A stretch of DNA of 64,000 nt from Mucilaginibacter flavidus. Lineage in GTDB: Bacteria > Bacteroidota > Bacteroidia > Sphingobacteriales > Sphingobacteriaceae. Below, piece after piece: positions 45,019 to 54,269 of the stretch (position 1 is the stretch's first letter; the number at the start of each line of letters is the position of its first letter). The notes under the pieces were generated by a model. The model had not been told where the DNA came from, did no database searches, and worked only from the letters and a program-made list of their open reading frames with translations. The position numbers were made by a program, and so were the translations under genes. The stretch covers positions 1 through 64,000 of the forward strand of contig NZ_JAMXOE010000008.1 in the NCBI RefSeq assembly GCF_024055575.1, read 5' to 3'.

Positions 45019-46596
45019 ATGCATACCTACTATCTATCTCTGGTCCAAATTACCGGTAAAAAGCTGCTGTTTGTTGCAGCTTTATTTTTGTTTTTCAACA
45101 GCGCACTATACGCGCAAAAAACACTCGCATTCGCCACTGGCAGCCCCGAAGCAACAGGCGTTTCAGCCGCCGGTATTGACAGTTTCCTAAATGCAGTTGC
45201 GAAAAGCAAACATGAGTTTCATAGTTTTATGTTCCTGCGCCATGGCAAAGTAATAGCCAGTGGCTGGTGGAACCCGTACCAGGCAACGCTAAGGCACAGT
45301 CTTTACAGCTGCAGTAAAAGTTTTACCTCTACGGCCATAGGTTTCGCGGTAAGTGAAAAACGAATCACGGTAAACGATAAAGTAACCTCTTTTTTTCCGG
45401 GCAGCCTGCCGGATTCTATTAAGCCATACCTTGCGGCGCTCACAATAAAAGACCTTTTAACTATGACCGCCGGGCAAGACCCCGACCCTACTTTTAGTGT
45501 AGTAGCTAGCCAAGACGACTGGGTAAAATCATTCATGGCCTTACCTATTGTCCACAAGCCGGGCAGCCAGTTTTTATACAATACACTAGCAACATTTATG
45601 CTATCGGCAATTGTACAAAAAATAACCGGGGAAAAGGTAGTCGATTACCTTAAACCGCGCCTGTTTGATCCGTTAGGAATACAGGGTATGGATTGGGAAA
45701 TTAACAAACAGGGGATTAATACAGGTGGCTGGGGGTTACGGCTGAAAACAGAAGATTTGGCTAAAATGGGCCAGCTTTACCTGCAAAAAGGCGTGTGGAA
45801 CGGGAAACAGTTATTACCAAAAGAATGGATTGAGGAAGCCACCACTTTCAAAATAGACCAGGCGCCGGGGGCAGATCAAAGTAAAAAAGACGCAAGTGAT
45901 TGGATGCAGGGCTATTGCTATCAATTTTGGCGCTGCCGCCACAATGCATTCAGGGCCGACGGCGCTTTCGGACAGTATATTGTGGTAATGCCCGACCAGG
46001 ACGCCGTGATCGCCATCACCTCCGAAACAAGCGATATGCAGGGCGAACTTGACCTTGTGTGGAAATATTTACTGCCGGCCATGCATCCGGCTGCCTTGCC
46101 TGCCGACCCAGGGAGTGACACAAGGCTCCAAAACCATTTAGTCGCGTTGAACTTACCGCCCTTGAAAAACACGGGGAATGCTGCGAACACGGAATTCAAA
46201 AAGACCTTTTCGATACAACCCAATAATTTACACATTAGCTCAATAGCTTTTGCCGTTAACGGTAATGTTTGCCACGTTACATTAAAAAAGGACTCGGCGA
46301 ACTACGAACTTAACTTTGGGGACACCAAATGGTTACCGGGCCAAACAAACCTGCAGGGCCCTGGCCTGGTAACAGCAGCCCGGGAAGATTTTTCCTTCAT
46401 GGCACCTTATAAAGTAGCGGGCAGTTTCGCCTGGCAGGGCAGCCAAACGTTACAAATAAAACTATGCTACACCGAAAGCCCGCACTCGGAAACAATTACA
46501 TTTCACTTCAATCAACAACAATTGGATGCAGATGTAGCGTATAGTTTTAATTACGGCAGCAATAAGATCGCGTTACATGGGGAAGCAGGAAAATAA
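45019..46596 (+). CDS. Secreted serine hydrolase, beta-lactamase (class C) family
   Basis: At 525 residues it has a signal peptide ending ALYAQ. The SxxK motif is SCSK (within YSCSKSFTS, near residue 97), followed by a tyrosine motif YNTLATFML and HNAFRADGAFGQYI near 315, as in class C beta-lactamase/DD-peptidase-like esterases. The C-terminal 150 residues form an extra beta-domain. It could be an esterase or amidase; antibiotic resistance cannot be claimed. Confidence 0.88.
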   Translation: MHTYYLSLVQITGKKLLFVAALFLFFNSALYAQKTLAFATGSPEATGVSAAGIDSFLNAVAKSKHEFHSFMFLRHGKVIASGWWNPYQATLRHSLYSCSKSFTSTAIGFAVSEKRITVNDKVTSFFPGSLPDSIKPYLAALTIKDLLTMTAGQDPDPTFSVVASQDDWVKSFMALPIVHKPGSQFLYNTLATFMLSAIVQKITGEKVVDYLKPRLFDPLGIQGMDWEINKQGINTGGWGLRLKTEDLAKMGQLYLQKGVWNGKQLLPKEWIEEATTFKIDQAPGADQSKKDASDWMQGYCYQFWRCRHNAFRADGAFGQYIVVMPDQDAVIAITSETSDMQGELDLVWKYLLPAMHPAALPADPGSDTRLQNHLVALNLPPLKNTGNAANTEFKKTFSIQPNNLHISSIAFAVNGNVCHVTLKKDSANYELNFGDTKWLPGQTNLQGPGLVTAAREDFSFMAPYKVAGSFAWQGSQTLQIKLCYTESPHSETITFHFNQQQLDADVAYSFNYGSNKIALHGEAGK

Positions 46597-46660
46597 TAGC
46601 AGAGCACAATATCAATCAGCCTCACTTTTTAATTTTTTGTTTTTGCCGACAGCTGATTTG

Positions 46661-47014
46661 CTATCCTTCATAAATTACGCCGGATGTTGGTGTCTCCTTC
46701 AACTCAATCCGGCTCAGTTGCGGAAGTAATGGTTTAATATTAGTCCATAACCAGCTGGCCAGCATTTCTGCAGTCGGGTTCTCCAGTCCCGTAATATTGT
46801 TAAGCAAAGCATGGTCAAGGGTATCAACAATGGGTTTGACAATTGCCTTTAAATCGCCGTAGTCCAGCAACCATCCATCCGGTTGCTTTAATTCGCCTTG
46901 TGCGTAAACTGTTAAAAGATAAGTATGCCCGTGCATTTGCCTGCACTTATGCCCTTCGGGCACATTCGGCAAAAAATGCGCCGAATCGAAAGTAAATTGT
47001 TTGTATATAATCAT
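46661..47014 (-). CDS. queD: 6-carboxytetrahydropterin synthase (QueD)
   Basis: The start is taken at 47014 (MIIYKQFTFDSAHFLP); 25 further upstream codons do not look like the family. About 117 residues. Zinc ligands His13, His28 and His30 and the catalytic cysteine Cys24 (CRQMHGH) are present, with the C-terminal ELKETPTSG glutamate motif. QueD acts in queuosine biosynthesis; a PTPS-type activity cannot be excluded. No other queuosine genes are adjacent. Confidence 0.9.
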   Translation of the reverse strand: MIIYKQFTFDSAHFLPNVPEGHKCRQMHGHTYLLTVYAQGELKQPDGWLLDYGDLKAIVKPIVDTLDHALLNNITGLENPTAEMLASWLWTNIKPLLPQLSRIELKETPTSGVIYEG

Positions 47015-47253
47015 AATAGTTATTTCCCGCCCCAACAGTAATTGTAAATAGTTAAGTCCGGGGCTTTTTAGTCCGCAAGACATAACCATCCACGTGTGGT
47101 CGGCCTTACAGCAGGAACACCCTTGCTGTTTTTTGCGAAAGTGCGAAATAACAATGGTGCAAAAAATGACCCTCGTCAGTTAGGAAACTGATTGTCTTCA
47201 TATAAAAAACCAGGCCGTATGGTCAATTTTGCCAGCTATATTATCCGTACTAC

Positions 47254-48327
47254 ATGGTCTCAAACAATAAAAATAACCGGTGGGTAAGCATTTGGCTTGC
47301 AGTGGGCGTTGTTATATTAATGGTGCAGGTGTTGCTCGGCGGCATTACCCGGCTTACCGGTTCCGGGTTGTCAATAACAGAATGGCAGCCGCTACTTGGT
47401 GCCTTACCACCTATGAATGACCAGGCATGGATGAAAAGTTTCGAAAAATATCAACAGATAGCCCAGTTTAAGAAACTGAACAGCCATTTTGCCCTGGCCG
47501 ACTACCAGGCCATTTTCTTCTGGGAGTGGCTGCACCGGGAATGGGCGCGCTTTATGGGTCTCGTATTTATCGTTCCATTTATATTTTTCCTAATCAAAAA
47601 AAAGATCAGCGATAAAATGAAAGGCCCGCTTATCATACTATTTTTATTGGGAGGGCTGCAGGGTGGTATTGGTTGGCTGATGGTACAAAGCGGGTTAAAC
47701 GACACTGATGTGGCCGTCAGTCACATCCGGCTTGCAATTCATTTTGTTTGCGCACTGTTTTTGCTGAGCTATCTGCTGTGGTTTGCGCTTAACGTTGGGA
47801 TGGCTGCCCGTAAGTCCGTAGGCTTTAACCGGCCAAACAGGCTACTGCAGCTACTGTTGGGTTTAGTGTTCTGTCAGCTTACCTACGGTGCATTTATGGC
47901 AGGCACCCACGCTGCCTTACAAGCGCCAACCTGGCCCGATATTAACGGATCAATAATCCCCCCGGGCCTGTTTACCTCCCGTAGCATCATTTATGATTTA
48001 CTTTACAACCCGATGATGATTCAGTTTATTCACCGCGGCCTGGCTTACATTGTTGCCATTTTAATTATTATCTTTTTTTACCAGTCGGGGAAATTATCCC
48101 TTCGCATGCCGCTAAGGCAGTTCAGGTGGGTGCCTTTTTTGCTCGTCATTGCACAGGTAATACTCGGTATACTGGCGCTGATAAATAGTATATTCCGCTC
48201 TGGGATTTATCTCTCCGTTTTACACCAGTTTGTGGGTATGTTACTGCTCATGTCGCTTGTTACCGCAAATTTCCTGGCCAAAGCAAGAAGCGCCACATGT
48301 ACAACAACATCGAAAATAAAAATTTAA
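47254..48327 (+). CDS. ctaA: Heme A synthase, COX15/CtaA family
   Basis: At 357 residues and about eight membrane helices, it converts heme O to heme A for cytochrome oxidase. Signature segments are GGITRLTGSGLSITEW, EWLHREWARFMG, the heme-ligand histidines in VSHIRLAIHF, FIHRGLAY and VLHQFVGML. The length fits the family. No cytochrome oxidase genes are adjacent. Confidence 0.93.
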   Translation: MVSNNKNNRWVSIWLAVGVVILMVQVLLGGITRLTGSGLSITEWQPLLGALPPMNDQAWMKSFEKYQQIAQFKKLNSHFALADYQAIFFWEWLHREWARFMGLVFIVPFIFFLIKKKISDKMKGPLIILFLLGGLQGGIGWLMVQSGLNDTDVAVSHIRLAIHFVCALFLLSYLLWFALNVGMAARKSVGFNRPNRLLQLLLGLVFCQLTYGAFMAGTHAALQAPTWPDINGSIIPPGLFTSRSIIYDLLYNPMMIQFIHRGLAYIVAILIIIFFYQSGKLSLRMPLRQFRWVPFLLVIAQVILGILALINSIFRSGIYLSVLHQFVGMLLLMSLVTANFLAKARSATCTTTSKIKI

Positions 48328-48485
48328 GAGAATAAACCAGTCTAACTAAATATCGAAAGGCTTAAACGTTATAAAAGGAGAGGGATGGATTTGTTCACCT
48401 CTCAAACCACTTGGCTATTTAATATATTAGGCGGATTTTATTTCTTACCGACTGAAATACTCACCGCTTTTTTGTAAGGGTTAAC

Positions 48486-49154
48486 GGTTTTATAAAGTAT
48501 GTTTTAAATGAAAATGAACTGATCAAAGTACCGGCTTTTCTTTCTGACGAAGAAGCGGCAACGCTTCCATGTGCCGCACTTACTGCATGGCATGGTTTGA
48601 TTGAAAAGGGTAAGATACAACCAGGGAACACTGTACTTATTCAAGGAACGGGTGGCGTATCCTTATTTTCTATTCAATTTGCAATTATGGCAGGTGCCGA
48701 AGTCATCCTGTTATCAGGCAGTGATGAGAAATTACACCTTGCTAAACAAATGGGCGTAAATCACCTGATCAATTATAAACGCCTTCCCAATTGGGAAGAT
48801 GAGGTATTGAATATAACAAGTGGTAATGGGGTTAATCACGTAGTTGAAGTGGTGGGAAGCGATCACATTAATAAATCGATTGATACTGTGGCTTTGGACG
48901 GTACTATATCTATAATAGGATTAATTAATGGCTTAAAGGGGGATATCAATACTGTGAAAATTATGACCAAACAAATCAGGCTGCAAGGCATTAATGTAGG
49001 GTCAAAAGAAATGTTTAACAGAATGAATAATGCTCTGGAAATACATAATATTCACCCGATAATAGACAAAACCTACGCCTTTGAGGACGCAAAAGAGGCT
49101 TTAACTTTATTGGAACGCTCGTCGCATTTTGGAAAGCTTTGTATAAGTCTTTAA
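48486..49154 (+). pseudogene. Zinc-type alcohol dehydrogenase, 5'-truncated
   Basis: The reading frame goes back to about 48474 without a good start and begins in mid-protein (GFIKYVLNENELIKVP). About 222 residues remain: the end of the GroES-like domain, a Rossmann fold (LIQGTGGVSLFSIQFA) and the C-terminal segment (ALTLLERSSHFGKLCISL). The first 110 or so residues of the family are missing. An internal ATG at 48597 allows a shorter product lacking the catalytic domain. It is most likely a remnant. Confidence 0.75.
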
Positions 49155-49165
49155 GCGTTTCCCGT

Positions 49166-49201
49166 TTGCAGGTAAGTCCGCAGGACCGGCACTACCTGCA
49201 A
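49166..49201. repeat. Inverted repeat after the dehydrogenase remnant
   Basis: Perfect 9-bp arms TTGCAGGTA and TACCTGCAA flank an 18-nt loop. No T-run follows, so a terminator role is uncertain. Confidence 0.4.
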
Positions 49202-49291
49202 TTGCAGGGTCTTGGCAAAAACGGTCAATGAATATTTTGAGGATGAATGGATCAGGTTCAATTTGGAAAGCCGCCCCAGGATCGGGGTAGT

Positions 49292-49573
49292 TTAATGACC
49301 AATATTTACTTTATTATCGAAAAGCTTACCTTCGCTCATCAGAATCCCTTTGAGATCATCGTTGTTGAGTTGTATTGCATAGATCGCCGAGGGCGACTTG
49401 CTGGTTGGATTGACCTTACAGTGGTGTATCTCTATAATATCAAAATCGTCCGCAACGATCACCCGGTTAAATTGCAAACAACGGATATCTTTATTGTCTA
49501 AAATAAAATCGTGGTCATATCCCTTTTTCTGCAGGTCGATGATAATATCGGTTTTATTTTGTTGGTGCAACAT
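49292..49573 (-). CDS. Small conserved protein, often mis-named PRPP synthetase-like
   Basis: At 93 residues it resembles a short Bacteroidota family with an LKKRGY..DF opening and ..YAI....LKGIL ending (here LQKKGYDHDFIL and YAIQLNNDDLKGIL). Databases often label it phosphoribosylpyrophosphate synthetase without basis. The function is unknown. It lies 3 bp after a 43-residue membrane ORF and downstream of the sigma/anti-sigma pair, so it may be part of that operon. Confidence 0.6.
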   Translation of the reverse strand: MLHQQNKTDIIIDLQKKGYDHDFILDNKDIRCLQFNRVIVADDFDIIEIHHCKVNPTSKSPSAIYAIQLNNDDLKGILMSEGKLFDNKVNIGH

Positions 49574-49576
49574 CGC

Positions 49577-49708
49577 CTAAAAATTAGAATTGGTAATAAA
49601 TAAAAAAAAATGTAGCAAGACGTCGCCGACTATAAGGCTGATAAAAACAACAAAAGAAACATCTTCTTTTTCCCTGATTCGGGTGATCGTTTTTGTGATA
49701 TTTTTCAT
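49577..49708 (-). CDS. Small membrane protein, 43 residues
   Basis: ATG at 49708 and TAG at 49577-49579 encode a basic N-terminus (MKNITKTITRIREKED) and one membrane helix (FVVFISLIVGDVLLHFFLFI). It ends 3 bp before the start of the next gene, which suggests translation coupling. No family is recognised. The length leaves doubt. Confidence 0.4.
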   Translation of the reverse strand: MKNITKTITRIREKEDVSFVVFISLIVGDVLLHFFLFITNSNF

Positions 49709-49772
49709 CCTGATGCTGATTTAATGAATGCTTTTACCCGTTTAAATTACCGCCTGCCTTTGTGCTTGTTTT

Positions 49773-50042
49773 TTATTGATTTCCTGATCTTGATCTGATT
49801 TGTTCCGCTAAGCTGTCTTTAAAAATGGTATTTAGTTTTGCCGGTTTAATTTTTGATGTTTTAAAACATTGTGCCATCGCTTTATTAAGATAGCGGCTGT
49901 CTTTTTGATATTGCCTGCAAGCCCGGCACTGGATCAAATGAATTCCCAGAGCCAATTTTTCGTTATACGTTATTTTTGCAAATCGACCTTTTTCTAACAA
50001 TAGTGTTATTTTTTCGCACCTGTTACTGATCTTTACGCCCAT
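49773..50042 (-). CDS. Putative anti-sigma factor with HxxxCxxC zinc motif
   Basis: An 89-residue soluble protein with HLIQCRACRQY, the HxxxCxxC signature of zinc anti-sigma (zf-HC2) domains, at about 36-46. It has no membrane helix, so it would be a cytoplasmic anti-sigma or adaptor. The gene starts 12 bp after the ECF sigma gene, the usual order. The assignment rests on motif and position. Confidence 0.65.
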   Translation of the reverse strand: MGVKISNRCEKITLLLEKGRFAKITYNEKLALGIHLIQCRACRQYQKDSRYLNKAMAQCFKTSKIKPAKLNTIFKDSLAEQIRSRSGNQ

Positions 50043-50054
50043 ATACGGTTTGCA

Positions 50055-50654
50055 TTAATTCCAGTTTTTTTGAAGGCAGGCGCGAAGATTAAGTTTAGCC
50101 CGGTGAATGATAACCCAATAGTTTGAAGGCGTAACCCTCAGTTCATTGCAAATGATCTGGGTAGACTGGTCATCTATATGTTTCATCCGGAAAACAGCCA
50201 GCCAAAGCTCCGGCAGTTTCAGCATACATTTTTCCAGGACCTGGTTGAATTCCTTTTCTCTGAGCGGGTCATTTTCTTCAAAACTCATATAGACCGGTTG
50301 ATCTGTCTTATTCCAGCGCCCATCGTCCGGATTAAAGAAGTCCTCTACCTCCGATGGCGTTTTTGCAGGCATCCGGATAGTAAGGCCTGAGGACCTCCTT
50401 CTGTAAACGTCGAAGATCTTATTTTTCAGGATGGAGACAAGCCAGGTCCTTTCCGAGCTTCTCCCCTCGAAAGTACTGGTCCGCTCCAGCGCCGCAAGGA
50501 ATGTTTCCTGCACAAGGTCCTGTGCCAGATCACTATCATTAATCCTGATAAGGGCATAATTGTACATAAAGTCCGCATGTCGCTCAACCCAATATTGAGG
50601 CTCAAGGCTACATCTATTACTGATTGGGGTACTGATGGTCTCTAAGTTTTGCAT
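50055..50654 (-). CDS. ECF-type sigma-70 factor
   Basis: At 199 residues it has region 2 (AQDLVQETFLAALER, SILKNKIFDVYRRR) and region 4 (FRMKHIDDQSTQIICNEL; SNYWVIIHRAKLNLR) of an ECF sigma factor. The middle linker contains a longer insert than usual (about 85-125). It is followed by the zinc anti-sigma-like gene. The regulon is not evident; a signal sensed by that partner is likely. Confidence 0.88.
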   Translation of the reverse strand: MQNLETISTPISNRCSLEPQYWVERHADFMYNYALIRINDSDLAQDLVQETFLAALERTSTFEGRSSERTWLVSILKNKIFDVYRRRSSGLTIRMPAKTPSEVEDFFNPDDGRWNKTDQPVYMSFEENDPLREKEFNQVLEKCMLKLPELWLAVFRMKHIDDQSTQIICNELRVTPSNYWVIIHRAKLNLRACLQKNWN

Positions 50655-50733
50655 ACCTTTATTTATTAAATATTGATAAAAATCCAGCCGGTTAATTTCG
50701 TGACCCTGATATGATCAGGAAACCTACCGGTAC

Positions 50734-51633
50734 TCAGTTAAGGGACGGCTGCGGCTGTACCCCTTTGGCAAATCCTACCGTATCCCGATAGTATTGCGGT
50801 GAAACGCTCGTGTTGATTTTAAAAAACCTGCTGAAATAATATTCGTCCTTATACCCGAGCTCGTAGGCTATTAATTTTACGGCCTTATCGGTAATGTACA
50901 ACTCCCTTTTTGCTTCAATAATGATCCGTTCATTGATCAAATTAGAGACAGGTCTGTTAAAGTTGGACTTTGCGATACTTGCAAGCGTTTTGGCAGAGAT
51001 ATTTAGCAGTTTGGTGTAATCACTCGGCGAGTGTTTTATTTTGAAATTTTCTTCAATAGCGTTCTTTAATTTTTGAAGTATAAAGAGGTCCTTATTTGCC
51101 TTCCCTGTTTCAATAGGTTGAACTGTCTGCTTTAACTTTAAGCGTGATGCAGTGATGAGGATGATCTTCAAATAGGAAACAAGTACGTCATGTTGTGCCA
51201 TGGCCGAATTTTGCATTTCTTCTTTAACCTGATCGAACAGCATGGTCAGGGTATTTGTCAGATCGTCGCTTATGCTTACAAAGGGCTGGCTGTAAACATT
51301 GTTGAACAAAACCCCATTTGACTCAACTTCTTTATCATGTTTATAAATGCAAAAGAAATCGGGATGGAAGTAAAGGGCGAACCCCGTTATTTTCTCATCA
51401 AAAGTAAAAGAGAACGGCTGATAAGGTGCGAAGGCAAAAAAGGTATTATCCCCGAACTCATTGTTGTCAAAGTTGGTATCGACGGTGCCTTTACCCTTTA
51501 CGATCCAGATCAGGGAAAAGAAATCGTTACGTTGTACCCCCTTAAAAAAACAGTCATCTTCGATTGTAAAATACCTTAGGGCGAGTTTGCTATTTTGCGG
51601 GTTTACGAGCGTGAATACAGATTGATTTAGCAT
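50734..51633 (-). CDS. AraC-family transcriptional regulator
   Basis: At 299 residues it has an N-terminal cupin-like sensor part and a C-terminal double HTH (about 190-290; YELGYKDEYYFSRFFK and the ending SVSPQYYRDTVG). It is clearly paralogous to the AraC gene at 54270-55148. It lies downstream of fabF on the same strand with a 42-bp gap and may regulate the genes between the two copies. Confidence 0.9.
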   Translation of the reverse strand: MLNQSVFTLVNPQNSKLALRYFTIEDDCFFKGVQRNDFFSLIWIVKGKGTVDTNFDNNEFGDNTFFAFAPYQPFSFTFDEKITGFALYFHPDFFCIYKHDKEVESNGVLFNNVYSQPFVSISDDLTNTLTMLFDQVKEEMQNSAMAQHDVLVSYLKIILITASRLKLKQTVQPIETGKANKDLFILQKLKNAIEENFKIKHSPSDYTKLLNISAKTLASIAKSNFNRPVSNLINERIIIEAKRELYITDKAVKLIAYELGYKDEYYFSRFFKINTSVSPQYYRDTVGFAKGVQPQPSLN

Positions 51634-51675
51634 GGTTAAGTTGTTTAAGTTATATATGGGCTTGTAATTGTTAAT

Positions 51676-52938
51676 TTAATGACCTGTTTCGTATTTTTTT
51701 AGAATTAACGTTGCGATATGGCCGCCAAAACCAAAAGTGTTATTCATCGCGTATTTAATTTCCTTTTCCTGAAACGATCCCAAAGTGAAATTAAAACTGT
51801 CCGAATAATCATGTTCGACCTCGGTTGTATTTATCGTAGGTGGGACCCTGCTTTCTGTTATTGCTTTGATACAGATGATCGTTTCTATAACCCCTGCGGC
51901 ACCCAGCAGATGCCCGGTCATGGATTTTGTGGCGCCTACATTAAGGTCAGGCCTGTTACCAAATACCCTGAATATGGCCCTTAACTCGCTCTCATCTCCC
52001 ATTTGGGTCGATGTAGCATGCGCATTTATATAATCTATATCAGCGGCGCCGATCCCTGCATCTTCCAATCCGTCTAACATACCCAAATAGGCACCCTCGC
52101 CATCAGGATGGGTACCGGTTAAATGGTAAGCGTCCGCGGCCATCCCGGTCCCTGCGATCTCCGCTAAAATGGTCGCACCTCTCTTTATCGCGCATTCAAG
52201 GCTTTCTACGACCAATGCCCCTGCGCCTTCCCCCAATATAAAGCCATCCCGTTTCACATCAAAGGGCATCGATGCTGCTTTGGGATTTTCGTTATTCGTT
52301 GACAGCGCTTTTGAAGCATTAAAGCCACCTATCGAGCTTTCGTTGATCGGAGCTTCCGAGCCGCCGGTTATGATCATATCCGCTTTCCCCAGCCGTATGT
52401 AATTGCATGCATCAATGATAGCATTATTTGAGGAGGCACATGCTGACACTGTCGAAAAATTAAGGCCCCTAAAGCCATACCTTATGGAAATCGCTCCTGA
52501 TGGAATGTCGGCAATGATCTTGGGGATAAAATAGGGGTTAAACCTTGGCTGCTTATTCCCGGTAACAAATTCCTCTACCTGGTCCTGAAAGGTTTGAATA
52601 CCACCATTTCCGGAGCCCCAGATAACACCGACCTTATTTTTATTGAGGATATCGAAATTGATATGCGCGTTTTTTATAGCTTCTTCAGCAGCAGCGATCG
52701 CATATTGGGTGAAAAGATCAAACTTTCTGCTCTCGTTCCTTTCAAAATATAGTGACGGATTGAAGCCTTTTACTTCAGCCGCAATTTTTGTTTTAAAATT
52801 TGTTGTATCAAACCTCGTGATCGACCGGACACCGCTCTGACCGGTAATAATATTCTCCCAGAATTCAGGAACGTTGTTCCCCAGAGGTGTTATTACCCCC
52901 ATTCCTGTTATTACCACCCGTTTTAATTCTTTTATCAT
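51676..52938 (-). CDS. fabF: Beta-ketoacyl-ACP synthase II
   Basis: At 420 residues it extends acyl chains in fatty acid synthesis. The catalytic cysteine is in TVSACASSNNAI (near 163), the active-site histidines in NAHATSTQMGD and MTGHLLGAAG, with GFGGHIATL near the end. It is isolated from acpP and other fab genes and grouped with PPOX and DUF1348 genes between two AraC regulators. This may be an accessory copy rather than the housekeeping one. Confidence 0.92.
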   Translation of the reverse strand: MIKELKRVVITGMGVITPLGNNVPEFWENIITGQSGVRSITRFDTTNFKTKIAAEVKGFNPSLYFERNESRKFDLFTQYAIAAAEEAIKNAHINFDILNKNKVGVIWGSGNGGIQTFQDQVEEFVTGNKQPRFNPYFIPKIIADIPSGAISIRYGFRGLNFSTVSACASSNNAIIDACNYIRLGKADMIITGGSEAPINESSIGGFNASKALSTNNENPKAASMPFDVKRDGFILGEGAGALVVESLECAIKRGATILAEIAGTGMAADAYHLTGTHPDGEGAYLGMLDGLEDAGIGAADIDYINAHATSTQMGDESELRAIFRVFGNRPDLNVGATKSMTGHLLGAAGVIETIICIKAITESRVPPTINTTEVEHDYSDSFNFTLGSFQEKEIKYAMNNTFGFGGHIATLILKKYETGH

Positions 52939-52971
52939 TTCAACCTTCCAATTAGCACAAAAGCCCGATCA

Positions 52972-53604
52972 CTATTGATCACCTCTTGTATTTTTTAATT
53001 CATTTTTTAGCCTTATTACTTCAGCCTCCAATTGCTCAATGTGTTTGCGCTGCGGTGCGAATGCCTGTTCGATCTCTTCGGCGGTATATTTTGGTGTGAT
53101 ATGCTGGGGGCAGTTCCAGTCATAGGCTTCCACATGGAGCACCATCATGCGCTCTGGTTTAAACTTATAACCATCGAGATCGAGTTGCCTGTACAATGCG
53201 TGGTTATCTTTAAATTCCAATATTTCCGCCCTGGCATAGATCTTTAACCGGGCTTTTGCAGGATAGTCTACCAGTATCAGCGCAACGTTATTTTTTGTTG
53301 CCATGTTCCCCACCGTGATATATTGCATGTTCCCTTTGAAATCAATGAAAGCCAGGCGTTTGGGGTCCAACACTTTCAAAAAACCTTTTGGTCCTCCCCG
53401 ATGCTGGATGTATGGGAAGCCATTTTCCCCGAAACTGGCCATGTAAAAACTGTCGCGCCGGGCAATAAAATCCGCCTCTACGGGTGTTAATCCATCTAAA
53501 TAGGTATCCCGCTCCATCCTGGCATAAGCAGCCCTGCTGCCCAGCTTTTCCTGCATTTCCTGCACAGGAGCTGAAAATGCAATTTCACCAAAATTCCTGG
53601 CCAT
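52972..53604 (-). CDS. Pyridoxamine 5'-phosphate oxidase-fold protein
   Basis: At 210 residues it has a flavin-binding split-barrel (IQHRGGPKGFLKVLD; VGNMATKNNVALILVDYP) of the PPOX family and a C-terminal coiled coil (about 185-208). Members bind FMN or F420 or act on heme; the specific reaction is not known. It is followed by fabF after 33 bp and preceded by the DUF1348 gene after 27 bp, so all three are probably one operon. Confidence 0.82.
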   Translation of the reverse strand: MARNFGEIAFSAPVQEMQEKLGSRAAYARMERDTYLDGLTPVEADFIARRDSFYMASFGENGFPYIQHRGGPKGFLKVLDPKRLAFIDFKGNMQYITVGNMATKNNVALILVDYPAKARLKIYARAEILEFKDNHALYRQLDLDGYKFKPERMMVLHVEAYDWNCPQHITPKYTAEEIEQAFAPQRKHIEQLEAEVIRLKNELKNTRGDQ

Positions 53605-53631
53605 GCTAATCTATGTTAAGGTTACCGTTAT

Positions 53632-54042
53632 TTATAATCTTCTGTCAGACTCGCTGATCGCTAAATCATTGATACTGGCATATCTCCTGGCCATTAGACC
53701 ATTTTCATCAAACTCCCAATTTTCGTTCCCATAAGCTCTGAACCATTGTCCATCGGAATTCTGGTATTCGTATTCAAACCGGACAGCCATGCGATTTTCG
53801 CGAAAACCCCAGAGCTCTTTCTTCAGTTTGTAATTCAGTTCCCTTTCCCACTTGTGCTTTAAGAATTCTTTTACGGCCTCACGCCCGTTAATGAAGTCGG
53901 TCCTGTTACGCCATTCCGTATCAATGGTGTATGCCAGGCACACTCTTTCCGGGTCCCTGCTGTTCCAGGCGTCTTCAGCGAGTTGTACTTTTTGCAACGC
54001 CGTTTCCATTGTAAATGGTGGCAGTGGATGTTTTTGTTCCAT
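53632..54042 (-). CDS. DUF1348 / NTF2-like small protein
   Basis: At 136 residues it has the SnoaL/NTF2-like fold. The opening [20 protein letters not shown], the [18 protein letters not shown] segment and the C-terminal [17 protein letters not shown] match the DUF1348 family. Function is unknown. It is the first gene of the DUF1348-PPOX-fabF run on the minus strand. Confidence 0.85.
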   Translation of the reverse strand: MEQKHPLPPFTMETALQKVQLAEDAWNSRDPERVCLAYTIDTEWRNRTDFINGREAVKEFLKHKWERELNYKLKKELWGFRENRMAVRFEYEYQNSDGQWFRAYGNENWEFDENGLMARRYASINDLAISESDRRL

Positions 54043-54269
54043 GTTATTAATATTTATTTATAATAAGAATCGTTGCGGATTAAGCTTGCTGGTACATGAG
54101 TTTAAATTTCGTTATTGTTATGACCGTTGCGGCCATTGATATCCCTGTGCGTGATCATCACCAATGTTCTTAATCCTGTTTTCTTTGATATTATAAAGAT
54201 GCCGTTAAAAAAGCCCTGAGAAAATGGAGGAATGACGCAAACCGATGGACAATTTTTCCTGATTCATGA

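Noticed and set aside
49212..49295. Possible C-terminal gene remnant (LAKTVNEYFEDEWIRFN)
   Set aside because: It looks protein-like but is under 30 codons, has no start and I cannot name a family; kept only as a note in the decay zone.
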